From Flavobacteriaceae bacterium (lineage in GTDB: Bacteria > Bacteroidota > Bacteroidia > Flavobacteriales > Flavobacteriaceae): a stretch of DNA of 54,744 nt. The translations under genes and the position numbers were made by a program. The number at the start of each line of letters is the position of its first letter. Position 1 is the first letter of the stretch. Of the stretch, positions 43,939-54,744 are shown piece by piece. Below the pieces are notes generated by a model. It was not told the DNA's origin, did not search any database, and worked only from the letters and a program-made list of their open reading frames with translations. The stretch covers positions 1 through 54,744 of the forward strand of contig JAESRX010000015.1 of assembly GCA_016764435.1 (NCBI GenBank), given 5' to 3'.

Positions 43939-44658
43939 ATGATATCTGCTACCAAAGCCATTGTTGTAAATAGTTTAAAATACGGGGATACTAGTTTAAT
44001 TGTCACCTGTTACACCTTAGATTTAGGGGTGAAAAGTTATATGGTCAAGGGAATTTTAAAAGCGAAGAGTCGCTCCTTGAAACGGGCTTATTTTCAACCG
44101 TTAACCCAGTTAGATATCGTTGGTTATCACAACAATAAGGGAAAACTGAACACCCTTAAAGAAGCGGGAGTAAACTATCATTATAAGAGTTTAGTAACAC
44201 AAATTACCAAGCAGACAATCTCTTTTTTTATAGCCGATGTTTTACATGCGGCCTTAAGAGAAGAAGAGTCCAATCCAAGGCTGTTTTCTTTTATTATTAC
44301 CTCGATGCAATGGGTAGATTTACATGATAATGTTTCTAATTTTCACCTAGTCTTCCTCCTGAACCTCTCTAAGTATTTAGGGTTTTATCCGGAGTGTAAT
44401 TTAGAAAACCCCTCTTATTTTGATTTAAACGAAGGCCGCTTTACGGAGACTGTTCCTCCTTACTTTTTTATTACAGGCGATAAATTAATACTGTTTAGGA
44501 CTTTATTAGGCATAAAGTTTGATGACTTATCCGAAATGAAACTAAATGGAGGGCAAAGACATGAGTTGTTATCAATTCTAATCAAATATTTTGAACTACA
44601 TTTGGATGGGTTTAAAGAACCTAAATCCTTAGCGATTTTAAAGACAATATTTAGTTAA
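43939..44658 (+). CDS. recO: DNA repair protein RecO
   Basis: 239 residues. The N-terminal OB fold reads TKAIVVNSLKYGDTSLIVTCYT, typical for RecO, followed by a helical C-terminal domain. Residues NLSKYLGFYPE fit the RecO C-terminal pattern; a zinc-finger Cys cluster is not evident, as in many Bacteroidota. RecO anneals SSB-coated DNA and loads RecA with RecR. It is followed with no gap by the TonB-dependent receptor, whose ATG comes right after the recO stop. Confidence 0.92.
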   Translation: MISATKAIVVNSLKYGDTSLIVTCYTLDLGVKSYMVKGILKAKSRSLKRAYFQPLTQLDIVGYHNNKGKLNTLKEAGVNYHYKSLVTQITKQTISFFIADVLHAALREEESNPRLFSFIITSMQWVDLHDNVSNFHLVFLLNLSKYLGFYPECNLENPSYFDLNEGRFTETVPPYFFITGDKLILFRTLLGIKFDDLSEMKLNGGQRHELLSILIKYFELHLDGFKEPKSLAILKTIFS

Positions 44659-47142
44659 ATGAAGTATTACATTATTATTTTATTAAGTTTATTTTCTATT
44701 GGGGAAATTAAAAGTCAGCAAGTGGAAGTCGTAGATGCTTATACCTTGTTTCAATTGCCTCAAGTAACGATTATTAATGCCACTAAAACAGCCGTTGTTT
44801 ATACAGATAGAAGCGGGAAGGCCTCCTTAGATACTTTTGAGGATAAAGAGCTACTCTCATTTCATCATATCGGATATATAACCGTAGAGATCCTTAAAAG
44901 CAAGTTGCTTTTACAGGGCTATAAAGTGGTTCTACAGAAGAATACAGAACAATTAAATACGGTCGTGTTATCGGCCTCGCGACGCAAAGAAAAAAGAAAT
45001 CGAATCGCAGAACATGTAGAGGTGATTTCTAGAAATGAAATCCAATTAAAATCCCCTCAAACTACGGCAGATTTATTAGCCTCTATGCCAGGTGTTAGGG
45101 TTCAGAAATCACAATTTGGTGGTGGAAGTCCGGTACTTCGAGGAATGGAAGCGAATAGGGTGCTCTTAGTAATTGACGGTGTACGTATGAATAATGCCAT
45201 CTACAGATCTGGACATTTACAAAATTCTATCAGTGTTTCTCCCAATGTATTAGAACGAACCGAAGTTATTTTCGGACCTTCTTCTGTAATGTATGGTTCG
45301 GATGCCCTAGGCGGCGTTATTCACTTTTTTACAAAAACTCCGACGGTGAGCGAAGGCAATCATGTGTCTTCGAGTTTATTTGCACGTGTTGGAACCGTTA
45401 ATAATGAAGTAACTCTGGAAGGTAATGTGGAATTGAATATGAAGAGATTTGGTTCGTTTACTAGTTTTTCTTCTTCTAGTTTTGGTGATTTAACCATGGG
45501 GAAAAATAGAAAACATGGCTTTGAAAATTGGGGGAAAGTAAAGGAGTATTCGTCGAATTCAGCCTCGGTATTTTCACCTGTAGCCGTACAGAATAAGGAG
45601 CAATACGTTCAGAAAAACACAGGATATTCTCAAGTAGATTTTTTACAAAAACTACATATTCCCTTGTCTAAAAACACACATTTAAATGTGAATTTTCAAT
45701 ATTCGAAATCGTCAGATATCCCACGTTTTGATAAGTTGACAGAATATGCTAAAGGTGCTTTGAAATTTGCAGAATGGCATTACGGACCTCAAAAAAGAAT
45801 GTTGGTTTCTGCGCAATTGGCCTTGAAACCTGGACGTGTGTTTATGGAACAAGGAACTATTACGGTGGCGTATCAAAATATTCATGAATCGCGTATTCAA
45901 AGAAAATTCATCAGTTTAGACCGTAGTTATAGATTTGAAGAAGTAGATGTGTTTAGTGTGAATGGTGATTTTTTTGTGCCCTTAAGCCTTAAAAATGAAC
46001 GTCTTTTATCCTATGGTTTTGAGGCCAGTTATAATGATGTAAATTCGGACTCTTACGGGAAAACATTGTCCATTGACCAAGCAAGAGTGGTTGGTTTTTC
46101 AAATGATTTTATCGTCCAATCGCGTTATCCAGACGGTGGAAGTAATTATACAAGTTTGGCAGCATATTTAAATTATCGCCAAGATATAAGTAAAACATCT
46201 ACGCTGAATACAGGGATCCGTTATGTCAATACTTTTTTAAATGCGCATTGGAGAGATCAGACCTATATACAGCTTCCTAATTGGGACATTGACTTGCATA
46301 ATTCCGCGGTCACAGCTACATTAGGATATGTCTATAAGCCTACAAAAAAACTGCAATTTAATGCGGTCATTTCTTCGGGGTTTAGGTCCCCTAATATAGA
46401 CGATGTCGGAAAGATTAGAGAAAAATCTGGTTGGGTCACCGTTCCTAATATTAACCTGCGTCCAGAATATGCTTACAATGCAGAAATAGGTATTTTAAAG
46501 CGACTGAATGCCAAGAGGTCTTATATAGGGTTTAACCTATATTATACGCTCTTAGACCACTATATTACACGCGCAGTTTTTGATTTGTCTACCAGTGAAA
46601 TCGCCGCAGAAAATGTAGCTCCTACCATCGTATATGATGGAGAAGTAAGTACCACGATAGCCAATGTGAATAAAGGAACGGCTGCTATTATGGGAAGTAC
46701 AGTGTCTTTTTACCATCCTATAATGGAGTGTTTGTACGTGAATGGAAGCCTTACGATTACCAAAGGGAAAACCTTAGATACGAAGGTGCCTGTATCGTCT
46801 ATTCCACCCGTTTTTGGGATGCTGGAAATTGGATTTAAGTCAGAACGTTTTCAGTCGAGTTTTCTATGGAATTACAATGGACGTAAAAGAATAAGTGATT
46901 ATAACTTAGTGGAAGGGATAGATAATCTCCATCAAACACCTGTGGATACTAGTAATTCGACTGGTTTTTACGGAACTCCGAGTTGGCATATTCTTGGGTT
47001 TAATTCCAAGTTAAGCATTAATAGGTTTGTGAGTGTTTTTGTGAAAGTGGATAATATCTTTGACATTCACTATCGGGAGTTCGCCTCTGGTGTAAGTGCT
47101 CCGGGAAGGAATTTCTCACTTGCGACTACGATTAGTTTTTAG
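44659..47142 (+). CDS. TonB-dependent receptor
   Basis: 827 residues. Signal peptide (ends GEIKSQ), a short carboxypeptidase-like beta domain (20-95), a plug with RKEKRNRIAEHVEVIS, GGGSPVLRGMEANRVLLVIDGVR-type blocks and FGPSSVMYGSDALGGVI, and a barrel ending in LATTISF. A FRSPN motif and PNINL resemble the FRAP/NPNL boxes of haem receptors, but no His lies between them, so haem is not established. It starts directly after recO. No SusD partner. Confidence 0.88.
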   Translation: MKYYIIILLSLFSIGEIKSQQVEVVDAYTLFQLPQVTIINATKTAVVYTDRSGKASLDTFEDKELLSFHHIGYITVEILKSKLLLQGYKVVLQKNTEQLNTVVLSASRRKEKRNRIAEHVEVISRNEIQLKSPQTTADLLASMPGVRVQKSQFGGGSPVLRGMEANRVLLVIDGVRMNNAIYRSGHLQNSISVSPNVLERTEVIFGPSSVMYGSDALGGVIHFFTKTPTVSEGNHVSSSLFARVGTVNNEVTLEGNVELNMKRFGSFTSFSSSSFGDLTMGKNRKHGFENWGKVKEYSSNSASVFSPVAVQNKEQYVQKNTGYSQVDFLQKLHIPLSKNTHLNVNFQYSKSSDIPRFDKLTEYAKGALKFAEWHYGPQKRMLVSAQLALKPGRVFMEQGTITVAYQNIHESRIQRKFISLDRSYRFEEVDVFSVNGDFFVPLSLKNERLLSYGFEASYNDVNSDSYGKTLSIDQARVVGFSNDFIVQSRYPDGGSNYTSLAAYLNYRQDISKTSTLNTGIRYVNTFLNAHWRDQTYIQLPNWDIDLHNSAVTATLGYVYKPTKKLQFNAVISSGFRSPNIDDVGKIREKSGWVTVPNINLRPEYAYNAEIGILKRLNAKRSYIGFNLYYTLLDHYITRAVFDLSTSEIAAENVAPTIVYDGEVSTTIANVNKGTAAIMGSTVSFYHPIMECLYVNGSLTITKGKTLDTKVPVSSIPPVFGMLEIGFKSERFQSSFLWNYNGRKRISDYNLVEGIDNLHQTPVDTSNSTGFYGTPSWHILGFNSKLSINRFVSVFVKVDNIFDIHYREFASGVSAPGRNFSLATTISF

Positions 47143-47232
47143 AGAGCGTTGCTAATGGCAAACGTTTCAAGCCCTGTTCACCTTTAGATATTTTAAAACG
47201 ATTGGTTTAATCCAATTTAAAAGCATAAAAAA

Positions 47233-47265
47233 AGCCCGCTATCTCTAAAATAACGGGTCTTTTTC
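47233..47265. terminator. Bidirectional terminator between the TonB receptor and beta-galactosidase
   Basis: GCCCGCTAT pairs with ATAACGGGT (one wobble) in a stem flanked by A on the left and T on the right, between convergent genes. Confidence 0.85.
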
Positions 47266-47281
47266 ATAATTTATAAAGCAT

Positions 47282-50536
<3,255 letters not shown>

Positions 50537-50927
50537 TTTGGTTCTAGAAATTTAAAAGATGAAGGAGGTTTTTTATGTCATTTTTAAAATAGAAGTTACA
50601 TATAAAGGGATAGTATCCGGTATTTGGAAGGCTTGTTTTTAGAGAGCGTTTTTAATTTAAGATGTTTGAAAATAGCTGTTTAGTTTAGGGTTTCTATACG
50701 TTAAAGGATGTTTTTTAAGGAAAACATTAAAAAATTCAGCAAGTCTTCCAGATTTATTTTTCTCATAGGAGCGAGGAGTTTTACTAAAACAATTAACTAT
50801 TCCTGTTTTATATTTAGGAAAGAATCTTGGTACATTTTTCTGTTGCTATTTTTAGGGAAACAGTAGAAAACCTCTTTTAACTTACGCTAAGAATCTGTTA
50901 TTAGTAGCACTTGTTTTTTAGGAGGGT

Positions 50928-52322
50928 TTATTTCTTAGGTAATCCGTCCAAATAAGCACTTAGTTCTTCAAGGTCGTAGGGCTTTGCTATAATTTTTTTA
51001 TCCCTATTTAATATTAAATAATTGGGAGTAGTATTAATATTATACAGACGAGCAATGGGGTTTTTCCATTTGTCCAAGGCTAAAATATTGGTAAAATTCT
51101 CCAATCCTTTTTTGTAATAATTAAATCCAAGTTCGTCTTTTTCTAATGCGACGGCCACTACTTTAAGACTTGGGTGCAATTTAGAATAGGCGTGTAATTT
51201 AGGAATCTCCTTTAAACAGTGTGAGCAGCTAGTACTCCAAAAAACCAATACTATTTCTCCGGTAGTTTCAATAGCGTAAAAACGCTCTAATGTTTTTCCT
51301 GTATCGTAGTTGAAATCTGGAGCGATCCGCCCGATGGCTGTTTTTGTTTGAAGTGCAATATCATCGATTACTTCCTTGTCCTGTGCAGTCTCAGGAAGCT
51401 TGCGGTAATAGTGTTCCATTAAATAATCTACTAATGGCAGGTTCTCCATCTCCACAAAACCATACATTAAAGTGGTCAGCAGTTCTGCGCGTAACATTGG
51501 TTGCTCTTTTATGAGATCAAACACTTCAATCATCGCTTTTTTATACAATGCTTGTTGTATCTGATAGTCTTCCGAACTGTTTAAATAATACACATAGTTC
51601 ACTACTTTTTTTGTGAGAATGGTAGAGTTGATTAACATCGGATTTTTAAAATCGATGAAGTCGAAAAAATGATCCTTGGTACTATTCAAGTACTCTTGGG
51701 CTGTTTCTATAATTACGGGAGGATTGTACTTCTGTAAGGAGTAGATAAAGCTTTCTGAGACGGTACCACTAGATTTTGTAGCATAGTTCGCTTGTGTTTT
51801 TTGCAAGTTGGAATAAGCAACGAGATAGTGTTTCTCTGCGATTTTTTTATCCGTTGAATTGAAATAGGTAAATTGTAAGGAGTCTAATTCGTTTTGATTT
51901 CGAGTGATGTCTGCCAGGTAGGATTTGAAGTTTTTATTCTCTTCTGAAATGATAAATTTAAGGGAGTTTCCTGGGTTTTCAGGATTGAATACAAGTGAGA
52001 TGTCCTTCTTGTTATAAATAAAATCTACGTAGCCATTGTTATTTAAGTCGTAGGTGAGTCTGTACATTCCTTCTGTGGCATTTTCGGGCATGTTTATAGA
52101 GAATTCACCTGCTTTTAATTGGGTGTTTTCTACGTATCGTTGCTGGGCGCCTACGATTCTATAGAGAATTACCCAGCTGTAATCTTTTGCCGGTTTTAAG
52201 TGGCCTTTTAGGGTGATTTGTGTGCTGACAGAATCTTTTAATAGCAAGGTGGATGCTTGGTTATCTTGTGCGAATAGATGTTGAGAGAGCACGCATATAA
52301 TTAATAAGAATAACTGCTTCAT
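50928..52322 (-). CDS. TlpA/ResA-like thioredoxin-domain protein
   Basis: 464 residues. Signal peptide (ends SQHLFAQ), an N-terminal beta domain (35-130, resembling DUF4369), a helical middle, and a C-terminal thioredoxin domain (about 330-460) with active site CSHC (366-369, STSCSHCLKEIP) and cis-Pro in TTPNY. Family members reduce or oxidise periplasmic thiols. It is in its own transcription unit; the DsbD-type protein at 12058-14025 could supply electrons. The start at 52322 is the only one giving the signal peptide. Confidence 0.85.
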   Translation of the reverse strand: MKQLFLLIICVLSQHLFAQDNQASTLLLKDSVSTQITLKGHLKPAKDYSWVILYRIVGAQQRYVENTQLKAGEFSINMPENATEGMYRLTYDLNNNGYVDFIYNKKDISLVFNPENPGNSLKFIISEENKNFKSYLADITRNQNELDSLQFTYFNSTDKKIAEKHYLVAYSNLQKTQANYATKSSGTVSESFIYSLQKYNPPVIIETAQEYLNSTKDHFFDFIDFKNPMLINSTILTKKVVNYVYYLNSSEDYQIQQALYKKAMIEVFDLIKEQPMLRAELLTTLMYGFVEMENLPLVDYLMEHYYRKLPETAQDKEVIDDIALQTKTAIGRIAPDFNYDTGKTLERFYAIETTGEIVLVFWSTSCSHCLKEIPKLHAYSKLHPSLKVVAVALEKDELGFNYYKKGLENFTNILALDKWKNPIARLYNINTTPNYLILNRDKKIIAKPYDLEELSAYLDGLPKK

Positions 52323-52424
52323 AGGAATCGTTTAAAGGTAGAGAAATCTATACCTGTAATCTTCAGTGTCATTGGAGAGTACAAATAATGGTTGTTTTTT
52401 CAAAAAAAACGTCAATAATTAGTG

Positions 52425-52432
52425 CAAATTTA
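52425..52432 (-). promoter_or_regulatory. -7 promoter box of the TlpA-like gene
   Basis: CAAATTTA is TAAATTTG on the minus strand, about 100 bp before the ATG at 52322. No -33 box is clear. Confidence 0.4.
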
Positions 52433-52485
52433 GTGAAAATTATATTTTAAAAAAATTATACTATTTTAGAAGGAAAAAGAAGGCG

Positions 52486-53280
52486 ATGGATTTTAACAAT
52501 AAAGTAATTTGGATTACGGGAGCATCCTCCGGTATTGGAAAAGGCTTGGCTATGGCATTGGCGAAGTTAAATACCCAATTAATTTTGTCCTCTAGAAACG
52601 AAACCTCTTTGATGTTGGTGAAAGAGGCTTGTGAAAACAAGGAGAATATAGCAGTACTTCCATTGGACTTGGCACTGTTAGATCAAATGCCTTTAAAGGC
52701 GTCTGAGGCCCTGAAATTTTTCGGAAGGGTAGATGTAGTGATTCATAATGGAGGCGTGAGCCAGCGTGCTTTAGTAAAGGATACGCTAGTCTCGGTAGAT
52801 GAACGGTTAATGCGTGTGAATTATTTAGGGACGGTTGCTCTGACTAAAGCGATATTGCCTCATTTTACAACACATAAAAAAGGTCATTTTATAGTTGTGA
52901 CGAGTGTTGTAGGCACCGTGGCAACTCCGTTAAGATCTTCCTATGCGGCTTCTAAACATGCTTTGCATGGATTTTTTGATAGTTTACGTGCGGAAATATA
53001 TCAGGAGAATATACAGGTGACATTAGTATGTCCTGGCTTTGTAAAAACCCAGGTGTCTATGAATTCATTGACAGGGGATGGGAGTCCTCAGAAAAAAATG
53101 GATACAGCCACAGAAAACGGACTGTCTGTAGAAAGATTTGTCTCTTGCTTTCTCCGAAAAATGAAACACAATCCAGCAGAAATAGTGATTGGAGGTTTTA
53201 AGGAAAAGTTGGTGGTTTATTTAAAACGATTTTTTCCAACGATAGTACGTAGGGTAATGCGAAAAATAAAAGTGGTGTAG
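52486..53280 (+). CDS. Short-chain dehydrogenase/reductase
   Basis: 264 residues. TGASSGIG (11-18) binds the nucleotide; the usual NNAG reads HNGG, and the catalytic Ser and Tyr-x-x-x-Lys are SVVG with YAASKHAL. The order ITGASSGIGKG, HNGGVSQRA, VNYLGTVALTKA and LVCPGFVKTQ is that of DHRS7B-like SDRs of Bacteroidota. The C-terminus is basic (YLKRFFPTIVRR) and may touch membrane. Substrate unknown. It converges on pth; no clear terminator in the 145-bp spacer. Confidence 0.9.
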   Translation: MDFNNKVIWITGASSGIGKGLAMALAKLNTQLILSSRNETSLMLVKEACENKENIAVLPLDLALLDQMPLKASEALKFFGRVDVVIHNGGVSQRALVKDTLVSVDERLMRVNYLGTVALTKAILPHFTTHKKGHFIVVTSVVGTVATPLRSSYAASKHALHGFFDSLRAEIYQENIQVTLVCPGFVKTQVSMNSLTGDGSPQKKMDTATENGLSVERFVSCFLRKMKHNPAEIVIGGFKEKLVVYLKRFFPTIVRRVMRKIKVV

Positions 53281-53425
53281 TGAAATTAGATGTAAGTAGT
53301 CCTACAGTTTATGCGGTCTCCCCAGAAGGAAGCATTGACTGTTGTTTTGTGCTGACTTGTTACTGATGCGTGGTTCACAAGAATTCTAGTCTCTTAATTT
53401 CTATGTCTATGTGTGATGTCACTCA

Positions 53426-54007
53426 CTACGTAGTCATATCTATAGTGCCATTAAACTGGTTCATGGTACGTTCTAATCCTGCGGTTCCGAAGGATTTCAC
53501 TAACTGCGCTCCTTTGTCTAGAAGTTCTGGGAAATAGCGTTCCTCTGCGGCGCTCCATTCACCCAGTACATAATCAGATTGGCGTCCTTTAGAGAATTCG
53601 GCACCTACGCCCATTCTACATCTTGGGTAGTTGGTTGCGTTTAATTTTTCTTGAATATCTTTGAGTCCGTTATGGCCACCTGCACTTCCTTTTGCTTTGG
53701 TTCTGATGGTACCAAAAGGGAGGTTTATATCATCCGTAATAATTAAAATATTAGCCGTTTCTATTTTTTCTGCGGTCATCCAGTACTTGACTGCTTTTCC
53801 ACTTAAGTTCATAAAAGTAGAAGGTTTAAGGAGTATAAAAGTACGTCCCTTAAAACGAAACGTTGCCGTAGATCCTAGTTTGTTTGATTCAAAAGAAACA
53901 CCTTCTTGCTTGGCCAATTCTTCCACTACTTTAAAGCCGATGTTATGGCGAGTGTTTTCATATTGAGCACCAATATTTCCAAGTCCTACGATTAAAAATT
54001 TTTTCAT
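53426..54007 (-). CDS. pth: Peptidyl-tRNA hydrolase
   Basis: 193 residues from the ATG at 54007 (MKKFLIVGLGNIG), equal to E. coli Pth (194). The Met at 54061 adds an unlikely leader that overlaps the upstream terminator area. Key residues are visible: Asn11, His21 (TRHNIGF), Asn67 (TFMNLSG), Asp93 (ITDDINLPFG) and Asn113 (GHNGL). It recycles stalled peptidyl-tRNAs. The gene follows rplY, a very common pairing. Confidence 0.95.
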   Translation of the reverse strand: MKKFLIVGLGNIGAQYENTRHNIGFKVVEELAKQEGVSFESNKLGSTATFRFKGRTFILLKPSTFMNLSGKAVKYWMTAEKIETANILIITDDINLPFGTIRTKAKGSAGGHNGLKDIQEKLNATNYPRCRMGVGAEFSKGRQSDYVLGEWSAAEERYFPELLDKGAQLVKSFGTAGLERTMNQFNGTIDMTT

Positions 54008-54093
54008 GTCTTGTGGTGGGGTGTTTGCTGATGGATTAAAACCAATTATTTTAGGATGCAATTAACCTGTGTATTTACAGGAGTATTTAAAAG

Positions 54094-54122
54094 AAAAAAG
54101 CCCGCGAAGAGCGAGCTTTTTT
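54094..54122 (-). terminator. Terminator after rplY
   Basis: GCCCGC (54100-54105) pairs with GCGAGC (54111-54116) with one wobble around GAAGA. The A run at 54094-54099 gives a T tract on the minus strand. It separates rplY from pth, which must be read through or have its own promoter. Confidence 0.85.
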
Positions 54123-54138
54123 ACGGTATTTTTTAAGC

Positions 54139-54744
54139 TTATTCAGCTGCAGTTTCTTCAGTAGAAGCTGCTGCTTCACCTTCTTCAGTTTCATCTTCAT
54201 CTTCTGTAGAATTACGAGAAGTTCTAACTTGAACAACAACCATTGAGTCTGCATGTAAAATAGAAAGACCTTCAGTCGCTAATTCAGCCACTTGAATTTT
54301 GTCTCCAATTTTTAATGTAGAAATGTTTGCAGTAATAAAGTCAGGTAAGTTAGCTGGTAAAGCTTTTACTTTTAATTTACGGTTAGTAAAACGTAAAGAA
54401 CCACCGTTAAGAACTCCAGGAGAGCTTCCTTCGATTTGAACAGGAATGTTCATAGTTACTTCTTTATCGTCAAAAATTTGGTAAAAGTCAACATGTAAAA
54501 TAGCGTCAGATACAGGGTGGAATTGAATGTCCTGTAAGATAGCAGCATATGTTTTACCTTCTAGTTCAATCGTTGCAGTAAATACGTTTGGAGTATATAC
54601 CAATGTTTTGAACGCTTTTTCTTCAGCAGAAAAATGAACTGTTTGGTCTCCTCCGTATAATACGCAAGGAACCTGACCAGCATTACGTAAGGCTTTAGTT
54701 GATACTTTACCTACGCTTTCTCTTTGAGATCCTTTGATTGTAAT
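54139..54744 (-). CDS. rplY: 50S ribosomal protein L25 (CTC family), 5' end outside the window
   Basis: The reading frame stays open to the last base, so the gene is partial: 201 codons are visible, and about 3-5 N-terminal residues lie outside. The start reads [20 protein letters not shown] followed by VPCVLYGGD, as in L25/Ctc. The beta-barrel L25 domain is followed by the TL5/Ctc C-terminal domain and an acidic tail ([17 protein letters not shown]). It binds 5S rRNA. The TTG codon at 54603 is an internal Leu, not a start. Confidence 0.95.
   Translation of the reverse strand: MTIKGSQRESVGKVSTKALRNAGQVPCVLYGGDQTVHFSAEEKAFKTLVYTPNVFTATIELEGKTYAAILQDIQFHPVSDAILHVDFYQIFDDKEVTMNIPVQIEGSSPGVLNGGSLRFTNRKLKVKALPANLPDFITANISTLKIGDKIQVAELATEGLSILHADSMVVVQVRTSRNSTEDEDETEEGEAAASTEETAAE

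Noticed and set aside
43850..43942. 30-codon frame ending on the recO ATG
   Set aside because: It runs across the terminator hairpin and T tract, which alone explain its sequence; kept only as a possible attenuator peptide under the small-RNA finding.

Overview
The window looks like chromosomal DNA from a member of the Flavobacteriaceae (Bacteroidota). Evidence is the low-GC sequence, recurrent Bacteroidota promoters (a TTG/TTTG box, about 19-21 bp, then TAnnTTTG), very few Shine-Dalgarno sequences, a complete Bat operon, an HU-CCDC81/SPOR protein, TonB-dependent receptors with carboxypeptidase-like N-domains, a DUF4292 lipoprotein and LytTR-type signalling. No phage, transposase, integrase or CRISPR array is visible; almost everything is core or lifestyle gene content.

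Layout. 1-352: two identical tRNA-Asn(GTT) genes, each with its own terminator. 593-1903: an MFS transporter, followed by a repeat-rich spacer. 2327-9495: a glycerophosphodiester/glycerol-3-phosphate locus, made of a phosphate-type porin, a surface-lipoprotein phosphodiesterase, GlpT and GlpD on the minus strand, with divergent GlpR. The glpD/glpR spacer carries a helically phased array of TCGAAA sites. 9717-14025 (minus): a small outer-membrane beta-barrel, a class V PLP enzyme and a DsbD-type reductase. After an 848-bp gene-free gap come a degenerate receiver-HPt protein with a LytTR regulator (14906-16348), a HupE-like membrane protein, and a dCMP deaminase, CtpA-type protease and LpxH cluster (17224-20000).

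20146-22821 is a TonB-dependent receptor. 23058-32839 is a nine-gene Bat operon: MoxR, an M48 metalloprotease, DUF58, a two-TM BatD-like protein with an extra C-terminal domain, and BatA, B, C, D and E. Behind it lies a spacer with two REP-like repeats whose hairpin stems co-vary. 33173-41135 holds an ABC-F ATPase, a TPR/DUF4292/EnvC operon, DprA, an HU-CCDC81-SPOR protein and an acyl-CoA thioesterase. 41622-43692 is a LytTR regulator/LytS-type kinase pair. A promoter box and a strong terminator with no convincing gene between them follow (candidate small RNA or leader), then RecO and a second TonB-dependent receptor. The end holds a secreted GH2 beta-galactosidase, a TlpA-like thioredoxin lipoprotein or secreted protein, an SDR oxidoreductase, Pth and the start-truncated ribosomal protein L25.

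How it works together: the glp locus should capture glycerophosphodiesters at the surface, cleave them, pass glycerol-3-phosphate through the porin and GlpT, and oxidise it with GlpD under GlpR control. No glycerol kinase or facilitator is present here. The Bat operon forms an envelope AAA+/VWA/TPR machine. The least explained items are the receiver-HPt protein, the extended Bat operon, the candidate RNA before recO and the co-varying repeats.
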